Origin: a virus
Direction: 5' to 3' (one strand)
Virus record (IMG/VR): IMGVR_UViG_3300025881_000008
Span: 40,075-104,074 of that record
Length of the DNA stretch: 64,000 bases
Below, piece by piece: positions 1-7,913 of the stretch. The notes under the pieces are model-generated. The model worked only from the letters and a program-made list of their open reading frames with translations. It was not told where the DNA came from and searched no databases. Numbering within the stretch: position 1 is the first letter of the stretch; every line of letters begins with the position of its first letter. Position numbers and translations under genes: made by a program.

Positions 1-1054
1 CTTTACCATACTCTACTCCAATTTTTTTATTTGTTTCAGCTAGCTTTCTGGCTAATAGTGATTCTGTAATTGCCACTGGTGATGAGGCTTTATAAAGAGG
101 CATTCTAGTAATAGTGGCCAATGTTAATAGAACTTCCATTGATCTTAATTGCTTGTCTATATAATAAACCAAACAGGAGTCAATTACGTTGTAGTAGACA
201 TATTTAGTAAAATCATTTTCATAAAGATCTTGTAATGAACCTGTGTATTTAATTTTGGTAACATCTAAAACTGCACCTGACACAAAGTCTAATGAGTTAG
301 ATTCTTTTACCGCAACTGATCTGTCATATTTGTCATATAATTGCATGTAATCTAAAATACCCATATGAAGAGGTCTACTATCATTTCTGTCAAGTGATCC
401 AGTGATCGCCACATCAGTCAGGTCGATCTGAAGTCTCTTGCAACGATTAACTATATACTGCCAGTCATAGTTGATAAAATTCCATCCAGTCATCATTGGG
501 AACTTAGGTAAAAACTTATGCAAGAATGTATATAACATATTGTACTCATTATCAAATTTATGATATGAGAATTCCCAATCTTGATCATAGTTCTTTAGGT
601 GGGCATTAGTATCTTTCTCAATTTTAGCAATCTGCTCTGATGTTAAATCTTCAAGACCTAATACAATTGCTTTACGCTCAGGCGTGATGATCGAGAAGGT
701 TAAGATACGTGACTTAGCCTCTTCTGGTTTTGGGAAACCATCAACGATTTCTGTTTCAATATCGACGAAATATGTTCGAGGCATATTGAATTCATAAATC
801 TCTTCTTTATCTGCCGCTGGCAGGCTATCCATAAAATAGAGTAGACTGAACTTATTAAATGACTTAGCGATACCTCTTTTTAGTGGGCGATTGTCCCAGT
901 TTCTAAAAGTCTTATCCTTATATTTATCTTTTTCTTCTGTAACTACCCAATTTTGGAATTGGTTTACAGTGTATCTTTTAAAGGAAACTTTACCCTCTTT
1001 GTCATAATAAGAGATGATAAGTTCCTTGTCAGTTTGTTCAATGTCTAATAGCAT
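1..1054 (-). CDS. 43: Family B DNA polymerase, T4 gp43-like (partial, N-terminal exonuclease part)
   Basis: Replicative DNA polymerase. About 351 N-terminal residues are inside the window and the polymerase domain lies beyond the left edge. The 3'-5' exonuclease motifs are readable: Exo I as FVDIETE (Asp98, Glu100), Exo II as TGWNFINYD, and Exo III as YYNVIDSC. The N-terminus MLLDIEQTDKELIISYYDKEG is T4-gp43-like. The start ATG (1052-1054) overlaps the stop of the upstream dUTPase gene by one base (TAATG), which implies translational coupling. It is the last visible gene of the nucleotide-metabolism cassette. The exonuclease residues look intact, so proofreading is expected. Family assignment is firm; only the truncation limits it. 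Confidence 0.93.
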   Translation of the reverse strand, partial: MLLDIEQTDKELIISYYDKEGKVSFKRYTVNQFQNWVVTEEKDKYKDKTFRNWDNRPLKRGIAKSFNKFSLLYFMDSLPAADKEEIYEFNMPRTYFVDIETEIVDGFPKPEEAKSRILTFSIITPERKAIVLGLEDLTSEQIAKIEKDTNAHLKNYDQDWEFSYHKFDNEYNMLYTFLHKFLPKFPMMTGWNFINYDWQYIVNRCKRLQIDLTDVAITGSLDRNDSRPLHMGILDYMQLYDKYDRSVAVKESNSLDFVSGAVLDVTKIKYTGSLQDLYENDFTKYVYYNVIDSCLVYYIDKQLRSMEVLLTLATITRMPLYKASSPVAITESLLARKLAETNKKIGVEYGK

Positions 1055-1521
1055 TAGTAGCCTCTTTTTTGACGGTTCTTATTTTCTTCTGCTTTTGCGA
1101 AATAATAATTATATGCTGTCTTTGCATCGAGGCCAATTGATGCCGCATAATTAATAAAGAAGTGCAATACATCAATCCACTCCATAAAAAGTTCTTTACG
1201 ATCATCTTCTGATAGATCAGAAACTTTTATTGTCTCGTACTTTTTAAAGTCTGCTTTCCAGTATTTCCAAACTGCGTTCCCTGAGCCATCTTTAATGCCT
1301 CCTAATGCGTCTGTCATTTCGTGTAGTTCATCTATCACTGCATGTGTGTTAACATGCCAGAAGTCCATTACCTCGCGAATAGACATGTTCTCAAACTTAA
1401 TGCCATAAGTTTTTTCTTGCATCTCTTTTTGATGAGACATAATGTCTTCTAAGTGTGTCGTTGAATCATTGTAAAAATCTTTTACTTCAAGATCTTTGCA
1501 TTCGTTATCTATATTTGCCAT
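1054..1521 (-). CDS. Dimeric all-alpha dUTPase (dUTP/dUDP pyrophosphatase)
   Basis: All-alpha NTP pyrophosphohydrolase of the dimeric dUTPase family (155 aa). It shows the two metal-binding acidic motifs: E65-L-H-E68, and E114-W-I-D117 followed by VLHFFINY. The C-terminal signature is ENKNRQKRGY, where the RQ..GY ending is typical of dimeric dUTPases. The enzyme hydrolyses dUTP (and usually dUDP) to dUMP, keeping uracil out of DNA and supplying dUMP for thymidylate or hydroxymethyl-dUMP synthesis. It lies immediately upstream of the DNA polymerase and downstream of the PLP-enzyme gene, with a 51-base gap. Together with the dCMP deaminase at 63193-63705 it would feed a dUMP pool. A broader MazG-like specificity is possible. 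Confidence 0.82.
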   Translation of the reverse strand: MANIDNECKDLEVKDFYNDSTTHLEDIMSHQKEMQEKTYGIKFENMSIREVMDFWHVNTHAVIDELHEMTDALGGIKDGSGNAVWKYWKADFKKYETIKVSDLSEDDRKELFMEWIDVLHFFINYAASIGLDAKTAYNYYFAKAEENKNRQKRGY

Positions 1522-1571
1522 ATGTAATTTGTTATATTATTAGTATGCTAATTTGTGAGATAGTTTCATTG

Positions 1572-2468
1572 TTATTTGTCCATTTCTAAAACTTCTCCCC
1601 ATTCTCTTTGAGAATTAGTTTTTTCTTTAGTTTCTTCTGATTCTGGATAGGGTTGTCCACCTACATTCCAAAACCATGCACCGGGCGTTCCGTGTTTTTT
1701 CATAAATTCCCAAGCTTTAGCATCATAGTTCATTGCAGATGGAAATGGTGGTGCGTATTTAGGATTTACATCAGCGGCAAATGCCTTAGGATGTGACCAA
1801 ACTTTTGCTTTACCTAATTCACCATCTTTAATATTCCTAGATACTGCTACTGCGTTAAATTGAGCATCTGGCCATGCAATCTGCAAAGAGCGCTGTAATA
1901 CGCCTGTTGAAATAGCAGACCAAACCTCTTCGGGGTATCCATGTTTTTCTGCAATATCATACGCTACTTTAACAGCCGCTGCTGTTACTAATTCATGTTT
2001 TAAACCCAATGGTATAAAAGTTGCATTGTTTGCTTCCGCCCATTCTTTTGCTATTTTATTTAAATTTGGCATGGCAGCAATTCTTCTGAACTTAGGTATT
2101 GCACCCCTCTCAATACAAATAGCTTGATGATCTGAAATTACTTTACCTGAAGGCATAAATAAAACCAGTTTCTTGTTATACTTATTTGCCAAATAAGCAA
2201 GAGAAATTCCCGCAAATCCAAATCTGGGCTGTACATAAACTAATGTATCTGTTGGTGCTTTTTGAACTAAAATATCTCCGAATCTACATTTGGATCCAAA
2301 CCCCATCATATCATCTCTGACTACATTGAAACCATCGTGATTCATTATAATAGGATCTTCTAGTGGATCTTTCCAGTCACCAGCTAAATCTAACCATGCT
2401 TGTCTATTTGGCATCATTAGATTTAAGTCTTGGTTCATTTTACTTGTTGTGTGAGTATCATGTGCCAT
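1572..2468 (-). CDS. PLP-dependent fold-type II enzyme (ACC deaminase/D-cysteine desulfhydrase-like)
   Basis: A 298-aa protein resembling the tryptophan-synthase-beta superfamily. Around residues 46-63 it reads FNVVRDDMMGFGSKCRFGD, matching the RxDD..GGNKxRKL block of ACC deaminase and D-cysteine desulfhydrase, which makes Lys60 the candidate Schiff-base lysine. A cofactor-cradling segment follows (GISLAYLANKY, then LFMPSGKVISDHQ), and STGVLQRS near residue 188 fits the phosphate-binding loop. Substrate cannot be read. The neighbours (LOG-like nucleosidase, a possible thymidine-hypermodification transferase, dUTPase) suggest amino-acid chemistry linked to nucleotide or DNA base modification rather than plain amino-acid catabolism. 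The ATG at 2468 is separated by one base from the LOG gene stop. It could also be a cysteine-synthase-like metabolic gene. Confidence 0.68.
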   Translation of the reverse strand: MAHDTHTTSKMNQDLNLMMPNRQAWLDLAGDWKDPLEDPIIMNHDGFNVVRDDMMGFGSKCRFGDILVQKAPTDTLVYVQPRFGFAGISLAYLANKYNKKLVLFMPSGKVISDHQAICIERGAIPKFRRIAAMPNLNKIAKEWAEANNATFIPLGLKHELVTAAAVKVAYDIAEKHGYPEEVWSAISTGVLQRSLQIAWPDAQFNAVAVSRNIKDGELGKAKVWSHPKAFAADVNPKYAPPFPSAMNYDAKAWEFMKKHGTPGAWFWNVGGQPYPESEETKEKTNSQREWGEVLEMDK

Positions 2469-2469
2469 A

Positions 2470-3141
2470 TTAAAAGTTTGTTTTAGGTCCTAAATATTCT
2501 GGACTAGTCATATATTTGTTATGGTATTCCATTACTTTGTTTCTAGCTTCATCTGCACTATCGACAATTCTAAATAGATCAAAATCCTTTTCACTCATTC
2601 TACCTGAACCCAATAATTGATCCTTCATCCAATCAATTAAACCGCCCCAGTACTTTTTACCGACTAGGACTATTGGATATGTTATATTATGGCCGGTCTG
2701 TGCAAGGGTTATGGCTTCGAACATTTCATCTAATGTACCCACTCCACCTGGAAAAATAACAAAGGCTTGTGAATATTTAAGAAACATTACTTTACGAGTA
2801 AAGAAATATCTACATTCTACTCCGAGGTCAACATATTTGTTCATGCCAGATTCAAATGGTAATTCAATTCCAATTCCAATAGATTTTCCACCTACTTCTT
2901 TAGCGCCGTGGTTTGCGGCTTGCATAATACCAGGTCCACCTCCAGTAATCACTCCAAACCCTTCACAGGCTATTAGCTTACCGAATAGTTTCGCCTCTTC
3001 ATACCATTTAGTTCCTGTCATTGTTCTAGCACTTCCAAAAACGGAAATACAGGGTCCTAATTCACTGAATGTATCAAATCCTTTGGTAAATTCACCCTGG
3101 ATTCGCATGATCTGCCATGCGTCTTCTGCTTTATTTCTCAT
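2470..3141 (-). CDS. LOG-family nucleotide phosphoribohydrolase-like protein
   Basis: Rossmann-fold LOG/'lysine decarboxylase-like' family member (223 aa). Diagnostic motifs are GGGPGIMQAANHGA (67-80), with the conserved R116-K117, and PGGVGTLDE (131-139). Family members hydrolyse the N-glycosidic bond of nucleoside 5'-monophosphates, releasing base plus ribose 5-phosphate; true lysine decarboxylase activity is a historic misannotation. All active-site motifs look intact. The start ATG overlaps the upstream stop by four bases (ATGA). In this cassette it could clear a host or unmodified nucleotide, or process an NAD- or nucleotide-derived signal; both are inferences. Family membership is firm, substrate unknown. 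Confidence 0.85.
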   Translation of the reverse strand: MRNKAEDAWQIMRIQGEFTKGFDTFSELGPCISVFGSARTMTGTKWYEEAKLFGKLIACEGFGVITGGGPGIMQAANHGAKEVGGKSIGIGIELPFESGMNKYVDLGVECRYFFTRKVMFLKYSQAFVIFPGGVGTLDEMFEAITLAQTGHNITYPIVLVGKKYWGGLIDWMKDQLLGSGRMSEKDFDLFRIVDSADEARNKVMEYHNKYMTSPEYLGPKTNF

Positions 3142-4346
3142 ATATTAGCTACCATTTTTTTATATTCTTCTACTGAAACATTAGCAGATTGTAGTATTTT
3201 ATCATCTGACGGGAATGAAGTCATGCCATTAAATGTTTCAACTAGACCTAAGTCTAACATTGCTTTTTGTCTACCATACGGATGGTCTTTGATAGAAGAC
3301 GAGTTCCATAAAGTATCCATGTTAATATGTGCATAATCAGCACCAGGTCTTAGATAGTTTTCAATCCATCTAATAAAGTCGCATGCAACATCTTCTGCAT
3401 TATATGGCAATGAACCAGTGTCTTCGTATATTTTAGTCATTACTGCATCTAGAAACGGTTCACTTCTTTTACCTTTGTAATCGACCGGATCTGCTAAATA
3501 ACCAATACATTCTACTGCATTTGTGCCGTAATAGAACATTGATTCTCTGTTGATATATTCTGGGTACCAGTCAGCCACGTCTGCAATAACAGCTGCGTAT
3601 TGGAATTTATATTGTCTCAGTCCGTTTGCAACATTCCAATCAAACATCCATTGACCAAGTTGTCTTAAGTCTTTTTTACCACCATCTCTCAAATAACCTG
3701 CCATGTCTCTAGCCAATCTTGGTGCAAATTCACACAAGAAATAATCCCCGCCTCGTTTATAGACATATTCTGGTTCTTTAAATGATGACATACCAACAAA
3801 ACTATCCTCATTTTGAGTTGGTTGTGGAGGTTTAGGAAATGCTGGAAATTGATAACCAACTGAAGTGTAGAATGGCGTTGGGTGGTATTTTACCTTTTCA
3901 CACATTTCTTCAATTGTATCGCAATCGTGTAGATCAAATAGGATTGTATTATGATAACCAGATGGTTTGGTAGCGTAGTTAATTGCTGAGCCACAAACTC
4001 GATGGAGAATAAAAACATACAACCATTCTTCTAGGCCAAAAATATCTTGTCGACTAGTCCAATTTTTTGCAACCTCTTCTCTTTGGGGGTAAATTTTACC
4101 AGCTTGCATATGTTGCCAATACGGATGTTTATCTGTCCATCCATAAAAACAATCATTTATAATTTGACTAAAACCAGCATACTTTCGTTCCACAACATCA
4201 TACAGTTGTATATGTTCCATTAAAGGATCATTCATACCACTTTCATCATGTGGCACCATGCCTAAATTACTAAGCTCTTGTTGTTTTAATGCTAAATTAA
4301 AATACCTAATAAATTCGTCATAATATTGGGTTGTCTTAATTTTCAT
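3138..4346 (-). CDS. Putative thymidine-hypermodification protein (amino acid:DNA transferase / aGPT-PPlase-like helical fold)
   Basis: A 402-aa mostly helical protein without a simple enzymatic motif. By eye its blocks follow the layout of the phage helical family first called alpha-glutamyl/putrescinyl-thymine pyrophosphorylase and now partly assigned as 5-hmdU DNA kinase helical domain or amino acid:DNA transferase. Those blocks are an N-terminal DPLMEHIQLYDVVERKY segment, EEWLYVFILHRV, a GTNAVECIGYL loop, and the C-terminal segment NAEDVACDFIRWIENYLRPG. The match is motif-level only. I start it at the ATG at 4346 (MKIKTTQYY) rather than the TTG at 4355, because the upstream small gene ends within an 11-base overlap there. 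The neighbouring PLP enzyme, LOG protein and dUTPase fit a base-modification pathway. It could be an unrelated helical family. Confidence 0.48.
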   Translation of the reverse strand: MKIKTTQYYDEFIRYFNLALKQQELSNLGMVPHDESGMNDPLMEHIQLYDVVERKYAGFSQIINDCFYGWTDKHPYWQHMQAGKIYPQREEVAKNWTSRQDIFGLEEWLYVFILHRVCGSAINYATKPSGYHNTILFDLHDCDTIEEMCEKVKYHPTPFYTSVGYQFPAFPKPPQPTQNEDSFVGMSSFKEPEYVYKRGGDYFLCEFAPRLARDMAGYLRDGGKKDLRQLGQWMFDWNVANGLRQYKFQYAAVIADVADWYPEYINRESMFYYGTNAVECIGYLADPVDYKGKRSEPFLDAVMTKIYEDTGSLPYNAEDVACDFIRWIENYLRPGADYAHINMDTLWNSSSIKDHPYGRQKAMLDLGLVETFNGMTSFPSDDKILQSANVSVEEYKKMVANI

Positions 4347-4500
4347 TTTGCTCAATTATTTTCCATGCAAATGGATCTCTATTTCTAGCATATTCATCCA
4401 TTGACCATTCTATATCACCAGTGGTAATTTCTATACTATATGATGCATCCGTAGCATGATATGGTGTTATCTCTATCTTGTATAATTTAGTGTATTTCAT
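4336..4500 (-). CDS. Small hypothetical protein (54 aa)
   Basis: Short ORF from the ATG at 4500 to TAA at 4336-4338, starting MKYTKLYKIEITPYH and ending KIIEQNEN. It fills an otherwise empty gap between the GDSH-motif gene (stop at 4502) and the hypermodification-like gene, and overlaps the latter's ATG by 11 bases, so the pair is likely translationally coupled. It is acidic to neutral, predicted mostly beta then helix, with a Trp/Met-rich DIEWSMDEYARNRDPFAW segment. No family recognised. The tight packing and intact reading frame make it a real gene more likely than not. Confidence 0.6.
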   Translation of the reverse strand: MKYTKLYKIEITPYHATDASYSIEITTGDIEWSMDEYARNRDPFAWKIIEQNEN

Positions 4501-4501
4501 T

Positions 4502-5572
4502 TTAAAATAATGCTGTTTGTATTTGTACTACTTTTAGTTTTTTATTTGGTTCATTATTAACAAGATCCCATCGATAAAATTCTCTAGCGATGTGAACTGA
4601 TTTAGGTTTTTCCATTACATCAAAACTTAACTCACCAATCGGATTTTTATATGCACCTGAGTGTTTCCATGTACTCCATCCATTGCGAGTACACATATCA
4701 ACAATCATTTCATTCATAAGTTTCACAAGATCAGTTCTCTCTTGCCAAGAACCAGCAAATGGGGTGTCTTTATAATAACCAGTCTTTGGTAATTGCCTAG
4801 ACTCATTCTCAATTGGCAATGCTTGTATAACTTCAATGGTTTTAATACCCGATTGTTGAAGTGTTTGTTCATATTGCACCATCATCTTAGTCAGTGCTGA
4901 TACGGGATCATCCTGTCGCATTAAATGATGTCTTATGTCGATATTACCAAGATATATCCTAAGCTCATTAGTCCATGGGTATACATAATCTAATAGACCT
5001 CTCTTTAGAGTTCCAAATAGAGTTAAACCATCATTACGATTGACCATAAAACCTGGCGTATATTGACTAAAACTATGTGAGTCTCCAAAGCAAAGCTTAT
5101 CGGTCTTTTCAATATGGTCTACTCTTTGGATTCCAGAGCAAATCTCTCTAGCCTCTTCAATTCTAGTCTCAAGTGTTTTAAATAGTTCCGAGCCAGTCTT
5201 TAATCTCTTCTCAATTAATTCTGCAATTGAAGGCATATCATGATGTAGTGAATACATCCTAGGACCTTTAGTAAAAAGTCTATTAATCTGGTGGAATAAC
5301 TCGTCGTTAGCCCCGCCGAATATATTGAACGCACCTTTATATTCCATACCATGCTCAAGAAGGACTACATCAAATTCCGACCAGTCCGTAGTCCAATCTG
5401 TAATTACAGTAGCATTCTTATAACCAGCATTTACCAATTGGTTACACAGCATAAAAGCCCAACCAGACTTATGTGAGCTTGGCTTAGGGCTTAATTTACC
5501 AACAAGTGCAGATATTGCTATCTTAATTGACTTGTCAGATTCATAATCTGTAAAGTATTTAAAGTTCTGCAT
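4502..5572 (-). CDS. Unknown protein with SGNH-hydrolase-like GDSH motif
   Basis: A 356-aa protein of unrecognised function. The N-terminal third looks Rossmann-like (SGWAFMLCNQLVNAGY, then FDVVLLEHGMEY). The middle contains LCFGDSHSFSQY, resembling block I (GDS) of SGNH hydrolases, and YLGNIDIRHHL, resembling their G.ND block. A final DxxH block is not obvious, so catalytic competence is uncertain. I chose the ATG at 5572 (MQNFKYF), which overlaps the upstream stop by 14 bases; a start at 5611 would extend much further into the preceding gene. It sits between the DUF6378-like gene and the putative hypermodification gene, so an esterase, acyl- or glycosyl-transfer role on a modified nucleotide is conceivable but unproven. 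Confidence 0.5.
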   Translation of the reverse strand: MQNFKYFTDYESDKSIKIAISALVGKLSPKPSSHKSGWAFMLCNQLVNAGYKNATVITDWTTDWSEFDVVLLEHGMEYKGAFNIFGGANDELFHQINRLFTKGPRMYSLHHDMPSIAELIEKRLKTGSELFKTLETRIEEAREICSGIQRVDHIEKTDKLCFGDSHSFSQYTPGFMVNRNDGLTLFGTLKRGLLDYVYPWTNELRIYLGNIDIRHHLMRQDDPVSALTKMMVQYEQTLQQSGIKTIEVIQALPIENESRQLPKTGYYKDTPFAGSWQERTDLVKLMNEMIVDMCTRNGWSTWKHSGAYKNPIGELSFDVMEKPKSVHIAREFYRWDLVNNEPNKKLKVVQIQTALF

Positions 5573-5870
5573 CTTCTGTACCCATTGGTTTTTCAGTTTC
5601 ACCATAACCATACTTCTTAATATAGTTATCTAAGCCACCGATATACGCCACTGCGTCAAGTAGATTGTCTTCTTTATAATTATATGAATGTCTACTTAGT
5701 TTTAATGCAACAAGTGCTGCGTACATGTCCGCTCCGGTGAATTCTTTACCAGTCATTCCGCCACAAATCATTGCAGCTCGGCGCATGCCTTCTTCAAAAG
5801 GACCATACATGCGTTCTTTCTCTTCTGAACGATGATTAATAATTTTGTCTGCTTCGTTTAAAATATTCAT
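5559..5870 (-). CDS. DUF6378-like small phage protein
   Basis: A 103-aa all-alpha protein. The pattern R..K.RMYGPFEEGMRRAA, then TGADMYAALVALKLSRHS, then DNLLDAVAYIGGLDNY matches the widespread phage DUF6378 layout (YG-x-n-hydrophobic block, K..R helix, D...D..GY helix). This layout recalls the metal-binding helices of MazG-like nucleotide pyrophosphohydrolases, but no activity is established. It is the second gene of the cassette after a 53-aa basic protein. Its 3' end overlaps the start of the next gene by 14 bases. The start ATG at 5870 has an A-rich leader with no Shine-Dalgarno sequence. Confidence 0.65.
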   Translation of the reverse strand: MNILNEADKIINHRSEEKERMYGPFEEGMRRAAMICGGMTGKEFTGADMYAALVALKLSRHSYNYKEDNLLDAVAYIGGLDNYIKKYGYGETEKPMGTEDAEL

Positions 5871-5936
5871 GTGTAATTGGTTTATTGTTATATGGTATAT
5901 TTTTGATTTGTTTAGTTTTATTTAAGTTCTAAATTA

Positions 5937-6098
5937 TTAATCATTGTCTTTATTAGTGTTTATGTCTTTTTTCCAAGACTTGTCCTTTCTATTATATTTA
6001 GATTCGTCGCCATGGTCCTTTTGAATCATTTTACGACGTATCATGGCAGCGAGATGCCTCTCGTTATATCCATCAATATCTTTTTTCTTCTTTGCCAT
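5937..6098 (-). CDS. Small basic lysine-rich protein (53 aa)
   Basis: Short ORF from the ATG at 6098 to TAA at 5937-5939, starting MAKKKKDIDGYNERHLAAMI and continuing with RRKMIQKDHG. It is strongly basic and hydrophilic, with an amphipathic central helix. It is the first gene after the terminator at about 6140, so it probably begins the polymerase/base-modification transcription unit. The high Lys/Arg content suggests nucleic-acid binding, but no domain is recognisable. About 65 bases separate it from the next gene. I found no better use for this gap on either strand. Confidence 0.6.
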   Translation of the reverse strand: MAKKKKDIDGYNERHLAAMIRRKMIQKDHGDESKYNRKDKSWKKDINTNKDND

Positions 6099-6132
6099 CT
6101 CGGTCTATCTTTTAATTACAGTGTAAATATAA

Positions 6133-6164
6133 TAAAAAAAGGCCAAACAAAAAAATGTTTGGCC
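6133..6164 (-). terminator. Rho-independent terminator, minus strand
   Basis: A perfect 8-bp stem (GGCCAAAC 6141-6148 pairs with GTTTGGCC 6157-6164) encloses an 8-base A-rich loop. On the minus strand it is followed directly by seven T residues (6134-6140). It lies just after the stop of the gene ending at 6199 and before the 53-aa gene starting at 6098, so it separates the head-cargo block from the polymerase/base-modification block. Confidence 0.88.
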
Positions 6165-6198
6165 AATTATTTTCAAAAAGTTATTAACAACCTTAGAT

Positions 6199-7377
6199 CT
6201 AGTAAGATAATCTATCTTCTATCTGTTTTCTTTTAGTTTTTAAAGCATCAATGCGATCTTCGATTGCATTTAGTTCACCGCCATATCTGTTAGCATCTTC
6301 ATCAGACCATTCAGTACCCCTTTCGCCAGCCTCTGATTCCATATCTTTATACAATTGAGATCTTTCTGAAGTTAAATCTTTAAGTTCATTTGCAATATCC
6401 CAAAGTTGATCTTCTAATACATCCCTTTGTTTACCATAAACTCTTTTCTTTTTGTCCAGCGCTGCTTGAGCTTTTTTAGCTGCCATTGTTGATTTCATTG
6501 CTCTCATTGCCACTAGAACTGGATCATTAATATCTGTTGCCTCTTCAATAATTTCATTTGATTCGTGTACCAGAGATCTTTGTACTTCAGCGATATATTT
6601 TTGGAGTGACTTACCATAATAGCTTTCTAGTCCCTCAACTGCAGTTTTAGCACTGTTATTATAAATCTCATCAGCCGCCTTTCTACCCATTTTTGAATTA
6701 AGTACACCTAATGCCCCTGTTTCGGTTAGTTTATACTTTTTTTGAAGATCTTTTACGCCTTGATCAAAAAGAGTCTTAGCTTTCTTTTCATTAAAGCTAG
6801 TTTCTATTTGACCATAAAAACCATATGACATATTAATATCATCTTGTGAGTATGCCTCGAACGTTTTGATATATTTCATTTTTTTTCTTTTCTTTTTATA
6901 TTCTTCTTCGGCATCACCAGAACCTGCTGGAACATCACCTGATCCAACTGTACCATTACCTGGTAAAACTACTGGACCCATACCCGTTAAATTAGCAGGG
7001 GTTATGTTTTCGTCTACTGTAATTCCTCTCTTCTTTAAGATCTTTTCAATTTCTTGATAAGCTTTCTTATAATCGGATTTAGTATAGTGCATTCCTTTAG
7101 CATAATTAGCATAACCGTCTAATGCTCCGTTATACATTCCTAGTAATTCTTCATCTGACATACTATCATTAAATACAAACGGTCCAATAAATGCTTCATC
7201 TACCGTCTCTGGTAAACCAGTATGCTTTGTACTTGCAAAATCTTTCAACTGCTTAAGAGTCATATTATCTGCTAATTCTTTTATTTCAGCACTAACTTCA
7301 TCAGATTTTAACTCACCCTTTTTATAAGCGTACGCTTGTCCCATTAATCTTTGTTGTGATTTACTTGTACTTGGCAT
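6199..7377 (-). CDS. DUF3008-like N-terminus joined to a capsid-targeting-like internal protein
   Basis: A 392-aa two-part protein. Residues 1-60 (MPSTSKSQQRLMGQAYAYKKG... LKDFASTKHTGLP) resemble the small DUF3008-type proteins common in phages and bacteria. After a GPVVLPGNG/GSG-type linker comes a lysine run and, at Met167 (ATG at 6879), KMKYIKTFEAYSQDD. That segment matches the N-terminal peptide of neighbouring genes and resembles the T4 capsid-targeting sequence MKTYQEFIAE. The remaining 225 residues are charged and helical, with a C-terminal coiled coil. An A-rich stretch precedes the ATG at 6879, so a second shorter product starting there is plausible. Function unknown; a packaged internal head protein is my inference. 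The operon terminator follows. Confidence 0.62.
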   Translation of the reverse strand: MPSTSKSQQRLMGQAYAYKKGELKSDEVSAEIKELADNMTLKQLKDFASTKHTGLPETVDEAFIGPFVFNDSMSDEELLGMYNGALDGYANYAKGMHYTKSDYKKAYQEIEKILKKRGITVDENITPANLTGMGPVVLPGNGTVGSGDVPAGSGDAEEEYKKKRKKMKYIKTFEAYSQDDINMSYGFYGQIETSFNEKKAKTLFDQGVKDLQKKYKLTETGALGVLNSKMGRKAADEIYNNSAKTAVEGLESYYGKSLQKYIAEVQRSLVHESNEIIEEATDINDPVLVAMRAMKSTMAAKKAQAALDKKKRVYGKQRDVLEDQLWDIANELKDLTSERSQLYKDMESEAGERGTEWSDEDANRYGGELNAIEDRIDALKTKRKQIEDRLSY

Positions 7378-7434
7378 AATTACTTCCTAGCGTATTGTTT
7401 TAATAGTATGTTTCATAATTGTATTGTTTTTTTA

Positions 7435-7845
7435 TTAATAGTTTTTTGCCAGTTTTTTCCAGTTAGACAATGTTTCTAATCCTAATAATATTTCTTCCAT
7501 TCTTCCCAATGCATCATTGAAGTACGCATAACGCCTCTTTCCATCTACACCATCATGATTATTAATGACGTAGTATGATATGCTGCGCCCGTTTTTATTC
7601 AAGTAATCTAATGCGTGGTGATCTTCATATCCAAATTTCTTTGTTAGAACATCGAATGTTTCTATGAATAAGAGCTTCATGTCAGGGACCTTCATATCGT
7701 TATATTTATAGTGTTTAAATGTACCAATAAAAGATGATACTAATTTTTGTTCTACGTCTTTCCAGTCAAACTGTTCTTCTGATCCAAATCTCTTAGGAAT
7801 ACTTTGTTCGTTTAAAAATTGTTCAAATAATTGTATGTGTTTCAT
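7435..7845 (-). CDS. Putative capsid-targeted internal protein (136 aa)
   Basis: I start this at the ATG at 7845, giving MKHIQLFEQFLNEQSIPKRF, rather than 17 codons upstream. The peptide then aligns with the recurring MKxIxxFExFxxE N-terminus of this region and with T4 MKTYQEFIAE. LNE after residue 10 would be a candidate prohead-protease site ((L/I)xE, as for T4 gp21). The rest is a compact soluble alpha/beta protein with aromatic-rich segments (FGYEDHHALDYLNKNGRSIS). No enzyme motif recognised. About 69 bases of AT-rich non-coding DNA separate it from the preceding gene. Confidence 0.6.
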   Translation of the reverse strand: MKHIQLFEQFLNEQSIPKRFGSEEQFDWKDVEQKLVSSFIGTFKHYKYNDMKVPDMKLLFIETFDVLTKKFGYEDHHALDYLNKNGRSISYYVINNHDGVDGKRRYAYFNDALGRMEEILLGLETLSNWKKLAKNY

Positions 7846-7913
7846 AGTTTTAATTCTATAATTAAGCAGAGTACCATGGTTTAATCCAATACTCAAAGAA
7901 TACTCTTTTGAAT

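Noticed and set aside
2711-3148. Plus-strand ORF of 145 codons
   Set aside because: Antisense to the LOG gene, whose motifs are intact on the minus strand.
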